Position numbers and translations under genes: made by a program. A stretch of 64,000 nucleotides of DNA, taken from Simmondsia chinensis (taxonomy: Eukaryota; Streptophyta; Magnoliopsida; Caryophyllales; Simmondsiaceae). The stretch lies in NCBI GenBank assembly GCA_018398585.1, contig JAGTTD010000007.1, forward strand, positions 8,707,320 through 8,771,319. The letters run 5' to 3'. Shown one piece after another: positions 34,199-44,586 of this stretch. Below the pieces are notes generated by a model. The model made no database searches. It saw nothing but the letters and a program-made list of their open reading frames with translations, and had not been told where the DNA came from. Each line of letters opens with the position of its first letter. The first letter of the stretch is position 1.

Positions 34199-36428
34199 TC
34201 TTAGGAACAGTGTCCTAAAATCCAAATTTATTTTGGATATATCGTTTTAATTAATAAATAAAATTGAAGTTCCAGTCATTTGCTATTTAAATTTGTATAT
34301 ATGAGCATTTATACTACATGTGATTTTCTTTTGGTAGACAACCATGAGATGGGTGTAGCCCTCAGACTACAATTTACATGTTGTTCTAAGTGGTTTGGGA
34401 GACTAAGCCACAGATAGACTTGGAACAAATGGTATGGATTGTTGTTTGAAAGACTTGTAGTCGAAGACAAGCTTGGGCCACTTGTACGTTAAGACTATAA
34501 CGTGACACTTTAGATGACTTGTCTTGGTCATATGGATGGGTATCCAAAAGTGTTAGGTTTGTGTGTTTAATAAGATTGACACATTGAGTTGGACCATGTG
34601 GGTTACTTATTTCTAGACTATTATCAGAGATGAGTGATTTACATTGTATTGTTTGAACGGCCGCTCTAAATCCTGTGGGTATTCTGGACTTGTGCATGGA
34701 GCGCTAGTTACTTTGGTGTACTATGAGTAAGGTCTAAACGAATAACAGAAATCCCACGTACACTGGGTAGCGGCGCGAAGTATGACAAGGATCAAGTATT
34801 CAGTAGGGAATCTACAGTCTCTTATGAGATACAAATGTCACCTTAGTTGATTTGCAAATATTTGAATAGTTCGAAAACTTTAGCCAAAGTATTCCAAGTG
34901 TTTGACATTTAGAATTTATACTATTAATAAATTCAAGTATAAATGAATTACTCAGTGAAGGGCTAGTCGATAACTAATGGAGAAGCTGTGAGAAGGATAA
35001 TGATAGTGTTTTCATGGATATCTAGTGGAGGGGCTGTTGTCACCAATACAGTCTATTAGGGAGATATCGAATAAATAATTTAAGTCTAAAGTGCAATGAG
35101 ATTTATTTAGTAGAATTAAGTCTCATAAAATGGTAATTAAATTATTTCATGAAATGATTAATTTAACCCATTTGGAGCTAGATTTAAATCGTCCCTGAGG
35201 TCCCTGTGCAAGCCTCTGTATTTATTGCCATCAGAAAAATATTAAAGAATTCATGAGATGAATTATTTATCCATGAGATGGGTAAAATTAAAATTTTCAA
35301 ATATTATTCATAAGATGAATAAGAATTGAAAATTATAAAATAAAATAATTTTAAAAAATTAAAATTCATGGGATGAAATTTTACATGTGGGAAACAAAGA
35401 AAAAAGAAAAAAGAAAAATCGCATTTAAAATAGCTCGCGATCCGCTTAAACTGAGTCGAAAGAACTAGCGTGGGACACGTGTCGCGCGCTGGGACGTCCA
35501 CCATGGGTATCCGCGTCCCCACATGGGGAAGAATCACGAGATGACATGTGTCACGCGGATGGTGCACCACGGACGCATTTGACCTGGGGTTGAAACGTTG
35601 CGTTTTGAACTTGCTTTTATATAAAACAACGCGTTTTACTGTTAGGTCTGCACATCCCACAAAAAATAGAGATTTTTTCGCTCTGGTATACTACTGTAAA
35701 TTGAGGTACCTATTCTAGAGGTTTGGCATTCAATTCAAACAAATTATTTTGGGTTTCTTGATTTGTTTTGGAGACCCAATTGGAGAGAAAAATTTCCGTT
35801 GAAGTTTTTCTTTCCTCAGTTTAATATTTTTCGGAGCCCACCCTGCGGGCAGTTCGAGGTCATTGCGTAGAAGATCGCGGGGTCTCGTTTTTTTGGTATT
35901 CTTTATAATTGGAGCAATTTTAGGTATGTTCTTCTTTCCTTCTTCTTTTAGTTTCGCTTTTCTATTTATTTATAATATTCGTTATTATATCTATTTAAAT
36001 TTATGTATTGTTATAAATGTATTAGAGTAAAAGGCCTATAGATCTAAATTAAGAATTTACATCTATGGATTTAAATTATGAATTTAAGTCAGTATATTTA
36101 AAATTAATATTTTTAAATCGACCCTAGGTTTAGAGTTATGAATTCTAAACCCGTTCCACTGCGTAAACTTTAGGGAGAATTTTTGAAATTCATCCCAACA
36201 ACCGGTATTAGGGCAAAGGGTTTATAGAGATAATGCTATTCCCGGGAACTCTCGCACGTGAGGTGTCAGGAAGAGTGATTGTCCGATAGGGGGCTTAGGT
36301 AGAGAGAAGAGTCTCCTACTCTGAGTGCTCTAATAGGTGTCTATTGTTGTGACCATAGTTGAGAACTGTGAACCCAATAGTTGGCATCAGAGTTTATTTT
36401 CCAACAAAATTCATATCTTTTCCCAACA
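34199..36428 (+). mobile_element. Ty1/copia long LTR (copy B, 3' LTR)
   Basis: Aligns along its whole length with copy A: CpG-rich U3 (35430-35640), TATA (ttatataaaac at about 35616), caggtatgt-like donor (ttaggtatg at about 35920) and end ttcccaaca at 36428. The second base of the canonical TG is C. It differs from copy A by scattered substitutions and short indels, for example an extra 'ccgatagggggcttaggtag' near 36283. Confidence 0.8.
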
Positions 36429-36702
36429 CCCACTGACCTATCAGTACTTCATTTTGATTGATCGTTTAGTACTCGAAACTCTATAGGACGTATTTGAGTT
36501 ACCAAAGTACATCCCGATTGGTCCTTCTTTTTCACACGTGGTTGAGTTTATGAAAGTAGTCTTCAATTATGCCTCAATTAACTTCTGTTTGCCCTATTGC
36601 ACTCTAAGCCAAAATGTGCCTAGATTACAATAAAATACACATGTAAAAGCTTAATATGTAGCAGGAATGAGAAATAAAAGATGCAAAATATAAAGTGTAT
36701 CA
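36429..36702 (-). mobile_element. gypsy LTR fragment inserted in the LINE
   Basis: On the minus strand it starts TGATACACTTTATATTTTGC at 36702 and shares blocks with the LTR start at 19757 (cattcc, cattttggctt, ccacgtgtgaaaaag). The LINE zinc-finger region breaks off exactly at 36703. The other side is cut by the end of the copia LTR at 36428. Confidence 0.45.
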
Positions 36703-38085
36703 AACGCCCTTCTTCAATTAGGAGGCAAATCATTTGCCACGCAATCGGAACAAAAGCGTGGTGACTCTCAAGAAGACCCCAAAGGAAACGAGTACAAATA
36801 ACATGGATCTGATTTATAACTGACTGAGGAAAAAGGAAAACCTGACACAAAAAATTTAAAAGTCCTCCAAGAGTGGAATGAATAAGCTTAAGACAACCAT
36901 CAAAGGAGGTGCATTTACTATTCTAGCCAATCACTCTGTCCAAATTTTTTGGATTAAAGGACCATATTGACCTAGAAAGAGCCTCAAACCAGCCAAAGGG
37001 ACACCGAGGTATTTCATGGGAAAAAGCAATTGACTAAAACCCAGAGAGCATAAAATTTCCTGTTTAATATCAAAAGCAACCCCTGCAAAACAAATCCCGA
37101 TTTCAACAAATTTGGCCCTAGCCCCAAAACACGAGCAAAAGAGATTATACAATTCCAAAGGTTTGAAACAAAAGACAAGTCACCTCGAGAAAAGAGACGA
37201 AAATCATCAGCAAAAGTGAGATGATTAACGCCAATTTTTTTCTATCTTTTGGATAAAAACAAAATCCCTTCTCATGCCCCACTCTTAAAAGCATCCTGAA
37301 CAAATATTTCATACTCAAAATGAAAAGGTAATGAGAGACTGGGGCCGGAGACCTCTCTTACCCTTAAAAGACCATAGAGATCATCATTTATAATCAAGGA
37401 GAAGGAAGAAGAGGAGACGCACTCTCTAATCCAATCAATAAAACGACCTGGAAAACCAAACCCTTCAAGCACATAAAACAAAAAAATTCTAGCCCCCTGA
37501 TTCAAAAGCTTTTCGGATATCAATTTTCATAAAGCAATGGGGGGAGACATTTTTCCTACCACAACGAGCAATGAGCTCCAACCCAAGAATAATATTGTCA
37601 AATATAATGCAACCTTTAACGAAAGCCGCTTGGGATGGAGAAACTATCCCACAAAGGACCATGTCAAGATGGGAGGCAATGATTTTAGACAAAATTTTAT
37701 AAATGACATTGCAACAAGATATGGGATGAAAATCACCAACCACGACCGGGCTATCAACTTTTGGGATCAAAGCTATTGCAGTAGCATTGATCGATTTAAG
37801 CAAATTCCCAATCTCAAAAAATTTCCGAACTGGTGCACAGACAACTTCACCAATGACACCCAAACAAGCTTTGTAGAAGGCTGAAGAAAACCCGTCTTAA
37901 CCTCGAGCTTTCCAATTTGGAATAGACCATAATACATCATCAATCTCTTAATTTAAGAAAAGAATAAGAAGTTGGTTGCAATCATCATCACCAGGTTTTG
38001 GACCCATATCAAAGATTTCAGCGAACACACTTTCACTAGAAGGAATAAAGGAGCCAAGAAGGTCCTAGTAATAATTAAGATATTC
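36703..38085 (-). pseudogene. L1-type LINE, reverse transcriptase (3' piece)
   Basis: Minus-strand frames give the RT fingers and palm in order: ATAIALIPKVDSPVVVGDF, HPISCCNVIYKILSKIIASH (about 37740-37680), SPSQAAFVKGCIIFDNI, KIDIRKAFES, then a short deletion, GFPGRFIDWIRECVSSSSFS, the catalytic LTFADD (FADD form, about 37225), FFPMKYLGVPLAG (about 37020), and the start of the C-terminal region INQIHVICTRFLWG (about 36815). Stops and frameshifts abound. It continues to the right beyond the copia insertion, at 53441. Confidence 0.85.
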
Positions 38086-38573
38086 TCTAAAGGAGATTAT
38101 ACCCAAGAACTGGATTCTATTTAAATACTGAAACAAAAATGAGAAGTAAACGACAAGGTAAAAGAGAACAAAAAACGAAGACAATGATTTACATGGAAAA
38201 CCCTTAAAGGAGAGAGGGAAAACCACAGGCGAAGGTAGAGAACTTTATGGATCAAAATTGTGTGGAAGAATTACAAGAATATACTTAACTCTCTCTCTCT
38301 CTCTATGTGGCTCTCTCTCACGGCAGCCTCGCTCTCGTTGTTAGATTCGCAGAACCCCTCTTTATTTATATAGCAGCTATGTGAACTAGGTCACGCGAAA
38401 TTCAATCCCCGATTGATTGGAGTCCCGATCGATCAGCCAGACTACCGATCGATCAGCAGTCTCTCTGCAGCTTCTTTACGTTTCTGCATTGCCCGATCAA
38501 TCGGCAAGGTGCCCCATAAATCAACACACCTACTGCAGCATTCCTCAGTCAAAATTTGAGATATAACCTAATA
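38086..38573 (-). repeat. 3' LTR of the Tork-like element
   Basis: 488 bp. Shares with the right LTR the blocks acccaagaa.tggattc, gaagacaatgattta and cattcctcagtcaaaattt. Ends are eroded (tctaaagg for tgtgaagg; aacctaata for aatctaaca). Confidence 0.85.
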
Positions 38574-38642
38574 AATCTCCACCTTGACTAAAATTTCTCA
38601 TAAAAACACTTCACCTTCTCCACAAAACACCCCTTCAAGGGG

Positions 38643-40137
38643 TTACCTCAACAAGAATGTAAATCCAACCAAGTCCAAGCAATGCTCGAACTTGCTGCTA
38701 GGAAGAACCTTAGTAAACATATCAGCGGGATTATCAGTGGTGTCAGTCTTCTTCAATTCAACCTTGCCCTCATCAATCAAATCTTGAATGAAGTGATGTT
38801 TCACATCAATGTGCTTTGTCCTATCATGATGGGTATATATATATATACTCTGCTTCTGTAGTTGATTTTGCAGTAACTGATTATAGACATGCTCTCCAAC
38901 TGATAGCACAGTTCCCAAGGCAAAAGACATAACCTGTGGTAGATTTCCTCTTATCAAGGTACAACAACAACAACAACAACAACAAACCCAGTGCCTCCAA
39001 GGGCTCCCGCCAAAAGTAGGGCCTGGGGAGGATAGATGTATGTAGCCTTCCCCCTTCAGGGGGCCACCCTGAAGGGAGACTGTTTCTGAGGACCCTCAGC
39101 CTAAAAAGATGGTCTGCATCCATCAGCCAAAGATTTGGCACAGGAGAAACATAAAAAATGCATAAGTATGGCAAAAAAAAAAAAAAAAAGTCACTGCTCT
39201 TCCCAATCTCCAAGCATTTATTTGAAGTGTCACATAAGTATCTCATAATCCATTTAACAGCTTGCCAATGCTCTTTTCCTAGATTTGCTATGTATCTACT
39301 CAACTTGCTAACAGCATGTGCGATAGCTGGACGTGTGCACACCATGGCATACATGATGCTACCTACTGCAATGGAATATGGGACATGTGACATATACCTG
39401 ATATCTTCCTCTGTATGTGGCGAAGCTAAGGCTGAAAGCTTGAAGTGAGCTGCCAAAGGAGTGCTAACCAATTTGGCATCTTTCATATGAAAACGATCCA
39501 GGACCTTCTCAATATATTTTTCTTGAGTCAAGTATAACTTTCCAGCTTTTCTGTCTCTCTAGATCTCCATACCAAGTATCTTTTTAGCTGCTCCTAAATC
39601 TTTTATTTCAAATTCACCCTTCAACAGAGCCTTCAAATTGTTGATCTCAGCCATATCTTTAGCTGCAATTAACATATCATCAATATATAATAGAAGATAA
39701 ATGTATGAACCTACACTAGTTTGTTTGAAATAGACACAACTATCATATCGGCTCCTGAAGACCCCATGACTGTCATGAATTGATCAAATCTCTTGTACCA
39801 CTGCCTTATCGATTTTCTCAAACCATAGAGAGACCTCTTTAACAGACCAACAAGGTCTTCTTTTACTTCAACAACAAAACCTTCAGGTTGATGAATGTTG
39901 ATACTCTCTTCTAGCTCACAATGCAATACTGTAGTTTTAACATCAACTTGCTGTAGTTCTAAGTCATGCATGGCAACTAGGACAGGTAGTGCTCGAATGG
40001 AACTATGTCTTACAACAAGTGAGAAAACATCATGAAAATCAATTCAATGTACCTGATTGTAGCCTTTGGCCATCAAATGTGCCTTCTACCTTGCATCTTC
40101 AACCCCTTGAATGCCTTCTTTTCTTTTGAAGACCAAT
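38643..40137 (-). pseudogene. Tork-like RT (C-terminal two thirds) and RNase H
   Basis: From 40137 leftward: VFKRKEGIQG, MHDLELQQVDVKT..LHCELEE (the MDVKTAFLHGDLEE block, about 39970-39900), GFVVEVKEDLVGLLKRSLYG and LRKSIRQWYKRFDQFM (about 39880-39780), a YVDD region now broken (about 39660-39720), EKYIEKVLDRFHMKDAKLVS (39520-39460), RPAIAHAVSKLSRYIAN, then a SINE insertion, DKRKSTTGYVFCLGNCAISW (38950-38890), and RNase H with TKHIDVKHHFIQDLIDEGKV and DMFTKVLP (38800-38690). Stops and the SINE make it non-functional. Confidence 0.85.
38958..39172 (-). mobile_element. Au-like SINE inserted in copia RT/RNase H
   Basis: On the minus strand: AGGCTGAGGGTCCTCAGAAA, CAGTCTCCCTTCAGGGTGG, CTATCCTCCCCAGGCCCTAC, GGAGGCACTGGGTTTG and a (TTG)n tail (seen as a CAA repeat at 38961-38984). 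This is the 3' half and tail layout of the Au SINE family of flowering plants. An A-run (39173-39189) lies at the other end. Some 10-12 residues of the host RNase H frame are missing, so target duplications are not clean. Confidence 0.8.
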
Positions 40138-41633
40138 TGATGCGCCTCATATTTATGCATCTTTTAATTGATATTTTAATTATTTTGCACCTATTTAATT
40201 ATAATTTTACACTCATTTTGGCAATTTTTATGTCCAGGAGGTTTGAAATTAAAGTTCCAGAAATTGTCAAATGTTGGTGCAAATAAGACAAATTCAATGC
40301 GTAAACAATTAAATTAAGTCAATCGAGATTCGGGGAGAAGAACATAAAAGCTTGACCCGCACCGCTACAGTACCCGAGCCGGCACTGTTCATCATCTTCA
40401 ACCCCAAGCTGCGCCACTATAGTAACCTCGGCCCACAATAGCCAACTTCAACCCAGCACACGCAGATCCACCTCGTCACCACAAACAACCCAGCCCAAAC
40501 AAGCCCATCACAGCAGCGGCCCAATGCTGACCCACGCCACCAGTCCAGCCCACCTCTGCACCAGACATCCAGCCCAATGCACCAACCCAGCAGCAGCAGC
40601 CCAAGCCCGTACAACCCATTGTCACCGGTCCACCCACCAGCACCAACTTAGGGTTTCATTAGGTTCGATTGTAAGAGGAGGACGAATGGAAGCGAGGCTC
40701 TGTTTTTGGTCTCTGGTTTTGGGGCTGTTGACCATGCTCTGCCTCTTTCCCTCAGCTTTCTCTCTCTCTCTCTCTTTCAGATTCTTTTTTATTTTTATTT
40801 TTCTTCTTTTTCGTTAAATTGGAACGAGAGAGATATGAGCGTGAAGACCGACATGAGTTCGTTCATCTCTTCCTTCACCGGATCATCCTTGATGGAAAGC
40901 TAACTTGCTCTCTGGGGTTAGATAAAATCTTAACCTTTACTTTTGTTTACTTTTAATTCGGGTTAAATTGATTGTTTACATGAATTGCTTGATTGGGATA
41001 AATACTTTGAAGTATTATATTTTTATTGTTTATTCAATTGATATGATTATTGAGTTTGTAACCTTTAATTGTTGATATTGATATTTATAAATTAATTCTT
41101 TGTGCTTGTAGCCTTAGGATTAATTAATCAAGTAATAGTATTAATCGAATTGTTAATTAAAGCCTATCTTCCCTATGCTTTAGTTAGATGGGGTCAATAC
41201 ATGATAATTAATAATACGTTACGTATAGCCTATTTTCCTTATGCTTTAGTTAGATACGGTCAATACGCAATACTAACAATATTTTCTTAGTAGGTTGAAG
41301 CTTGTAGCCTAAACCACTACTCGTGTGACAATTAATAATCCCAAGTTAAAAGTTAACGCAAGAGTAATTGGCCAACGATGGATTCGAAACCCTAGGTTCC
41401 AATTTAATACACTTTTTGGATTATAAGTAGATTACCTTAGTTTAATTGTTGTTTTCTTAGGTTAATTAATACAAAAACCTATCAATTTTATTCAAATCAA
41501 TTTAAGTCATACAGTAAATTCACGCACTCTTAGTCTCTGTGGTTTGACACCCTCTCGCCCTACACTTCAATTTAGGTGTGTTTAAGAGATAGAGTTTTAT
41601 ATTAAATTTTGATAGACCTGGAAAAACACATCA
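40138..41633 (+). repeat. 5' LTR of the Athila-like element
   Basis: Contains a GC-rich 'cagccca' stretch (40440-40660), a (CT)n leader (40755-40780) and a 57-bp imperfect tandem duplication (ccctatgctttagttagat.gGGTCAATAC, at 41170 and 41237) also present in the 3' LTR. Confidence 0.9.
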
Positions 41634-41639
41634 AGATTT

Positions 41640-41657
41640 TGGCACCGTTGCCGGGGA
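41640..41657 (+). other. primer binding site, tRNA-Asp
   Basis: tggcaccgttgccgggga complements the 3' end of plant tRNA-Asp(GUC) with one mismatch. It lies six bases after the LTR. tRNA-Asp priming is characteristic of the Athila lineage. Confidence 0.9.
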
Positions 41658-42137
41658 CAAGGCAACGTTCGTGATTTTATTTTTGTGATTTTCTTTAATT
41701 TTTAACTTTCTATTTCTTCTTTAAATTTAAATTAATTTATTTTATTTTTTTAACCTAAGATTTGAAATCTTAATTTGATTCTTAATTTAGGATTTTTAAT
41801 TTTTAATTCTCTTTAATTGTTATTGTCTCTTTTCTTAAAAAAAAAAAAAAAAAAAAAAATCTTTTTTTAGCATTATTTTTCTTGAGATTTTCGTGCATAA
41901 GTAGATTTTAGGGTATCTTGTTATTTCTCTTTTCTTTTTAGCATTTGTTTTGTCTGTTTTATTTGTTTTGCTTATTTAATTTTTAATTTACTTGATTTGT
42001 GTGGTTAATTGTTCATTCACGGTCGTCGCTCTTTGTCTCTGGACCTTACTAGATTCGACCCTGAAATTGAAAGAACTTTAAGAGACCTTGGAGCCCAACA
42101 CTGAGCAAAATTCGCTAGTGCTAACTCTAATTTAGTA

Positions 42138-43741
42138 ATGGCTGACGAACAACAACCACGTACTCTTATGGACTACTTTACTCCCACCACATACACTTCA
42201 CCCTCCTGCATTAGGTTGCCACCCGTAGCCCATCAGTTCAAGCTGAAGCCACATACTATACAAATGCTTCTTTCATTCCACAGCTTAGGTAATGAGAACC
42301 CGTACACACACTTGGACAGTTTTATGGAGGTTTGCTTAACCTTTAGGATTCCTAACATCAGTGATGATGCCATCTTGCTTTGCCTCTTTCCTTTCTCTTT
42401 AAAGGAAAAGGCTAAATATTGGTTAGGCACTTACCTAGTCGGACGATTGGTACTTGGACTCAAATGCAACAAGAATTTCTTAAGCAATTCTATCCCATTA
42501 GCAAGACTAACACCGCTAGGAGAACCATTAACTCCTTCGCCCAACTGCCTACTGAGGAGTTTCACGAGAGTTGGGATAGGTTTATGGAACTCTTACGAGC
42601 TTGCGCACATCATGCTATCCCTAAATGCAACTATTCCAGAACTTTTATTATGGATTAAATGAGAAGGGTCAACAAACTTTGATGCCTCATGCTGTGGTCA
42701 GTTCCTTAGAAAGAATGAGGACGAGGCGTGAGAACTGTTTGAACTTTTGAATGAGAAATCACAACAATCTGCTGCACATGCGCGTCTTAATGCTACTAGG
42801 TTAAATAAAGGAGTAAATGAGATTGCTCACACCTCCATTTTAGATAAGAAAGTAGACTCTCTTGCCTCTTCCGTAGAGCAGTTAACTTTCCTATTTAAGA
42901 TGACACTGGCCCCCTCTACTGCACCTAATATGTCTCATGTTTCAAATGTGCATAGTGCTTGCTCTTCATGTTCTAGTGTCTCTCATTCTACACATGACTG
43001 CCCCTCTACTTCACCTTATGTGGAGTGGTCCGAGGAACAAGTCAATGCAGCCCAAAGATTCTCACGAAATGACCCATACTCTAACAAGTACAATCCGGGC
43101 TGAAGAAACCATACTAACTTCTCTTGGAGGCAAGGAGGAGAAGGATAGTTTATGCCACAACAACAGAACCCACGACCTCAACAATCTGGTATGCCCCGGC
43201 CTGTAGGTTTTCAACTGCAAGGGTATGCTACCAACTACTCTCAATCTCCTAATTCAAGCTCTAATTCGAATTTTGAAGAAGAGGTTTTGAGTGCACTGAA
43301 AGGTTTGGAAGCTAATTCCCAACTCCTCCGCTCCCATACACAATTGATTGCAAAGTTAAAAACCCAAATAGGTCAACTAGCTAACACTCTGAGTAGGAGA
43401 GATGAGGGAAGACTCCCTAGCCAGGCTATAGAAAACCCTAAGAACTGTGTAAGACAAGACAACTATCCTTCCCAACAAGAACAAGCAAAATCTATTACAT
43501 TGTTGAGAAATGGGAAGAGGTTGACAATAGGGTGAGGGCTAAAAGTGAAGTACCCATGAATGGTGAGGAAAAAGAGAAGAGCAAGCAGAGAGAAAAGGAG
43601 ACCGATGAGGTCACGCACCCTTCTCCCACTCCTAAAGCCTCTTATCCTCCCTCGTCATATGAACCTAGAGTACCCTTCCCCCAAGCTTTAATTGTGCCAC
43701 ATCCAAATGGGAAGGACAAGAAGTGGGAATATATTTTGTAG
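42138..43741 (+). pseudogene. Athila-like gag, frameshifted
   Basis: Starts MADEQQPRTLMDYFTP at 42138. The gag core runs through NPYTHLDSFMEVCLTF and SLKEKAKYWL (about 42400), where the frame shifts. It resumes with LPSRTIGTWTQMQQEFLKQF and TINSFAQLPTEEFHESWDRF (about 42430-42590), stops at 42657, and continues at 42747 (a coiled region, VDSLASSVEQLTFLF) to a degraded zinc knuckle CSSCSSVSHSTHDC (about 42960-43005; third position H, a CCHC form). A Pro/Gln-rich linker follows (43152-43741) with GLEANSQLLRSHTQLIAKLK, the helix that precedes protease in this lineage. Confidence 0.85.
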
Positions 43742-43866
43742 ACATTTAGGCAAGTAAAGATAAACATTCCCCTTCTTGATGCAATTAAACAGATCCCGGC
43801 CTATGCAAAGTTTATTAAGGGCCTTCTGAACCAAAAGAGGCGATCTAGAGTACATCTGCCTCAAAA

Positions 43867-44547
43867 GTGTTCTTAGCCGAGCAAGTGAACTCTACTCTAA
43901 AGTGTGACACTCCAGTTAAGTACAAAGACCCTGGTGTCCCCACCATCTCTTGCTCACTTAGGGACTACCCAATCGATAAAGCCTTACTGGACTTAGGAGC
44001 GAGTGTCAACATTATTCCTTACTCGGTTTATGAGAAATTAGGCCTGGAAGAGTTGCAACCCACCACGGTGACCTTTCAATTAGCAGATAGATCAACTAGG
44101 ATTCCCCGTGGTGAGCTGATTAACGTGCTAGTGAGAGTAGACAAAGCCTTGTTTCCTGCTGATTTCCTCGTGCTTGACATGGAAACTTCTAGTCATTCAA
44201 AAAACCATGTCCCTGTCATTCTAGGTCGGCCTTTCTTAGCAACGGCCAATGCTACCATTAATTGTAGATCTGGGGTAATGGATGTTAGCTTTGCCAATAT
44301 GACTATTAGGTTAAATATTTTTAAGGCTTCGTTGTCACCCACTAGTGAGGATGAGTCGGAGTGTTTCTGGGTGGATATTATTGATGATTTGGTGGCCCAA
44401 ACACTCCCTTCTATCCTAGTTAGTGATTCCCTTGAGCGAGCCCTTGTATACGATTGTTCTGATGATTTTGAGATTGAAAATGACATTAGAGAGATGAATG
44501 ATTCGCTTGAGATATGTGCCCCCTTAGTGACATGTCATTGGTTGTGA
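43867..44547 (+). pseudogene. Athila-like aspartic protease region
   Basis: Open for 226 codons. The active-site motif is DLGASVNIIPYSVYEKLGL (about residues 42-60; D-L-G-A is usual in Athila), followed by TVTFQLADRSTRIPRGEL, VLVRVDKALFPADFLVLDM, VPVILGRPFLATANATINC (I-L-G-R-P-F flap/second motif) and GVMDVSFANMTIRLNIF. The catalytic core itself looks intact. The polyprotein around it is not, because a stop at 44545 separates it from RT. Confidence 0.85.
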
Positions 44548-44586
44548 AAAGTAGAAGCTTTACCTACGCTTTCGGATTCCCCTGCC

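Noticed and set aside
19757..36702. idea that 36429-36702 and 18480-19757 are the two LTRs of one gypsy element split by the copia complex
   Set aside because: The shared start and blocks show kinship, but divergence looks too large for an LTR pair, and the LTR at 36702 interrupts the LINE instead.
40417..40614. Cys/Trp/Gly-rich minus ORF in the Athila LTR (also 49117-49344)
   Set aside because: Antisense of a GC-rich non-coding LTR block; present in both LTRs only because they are duplicates.
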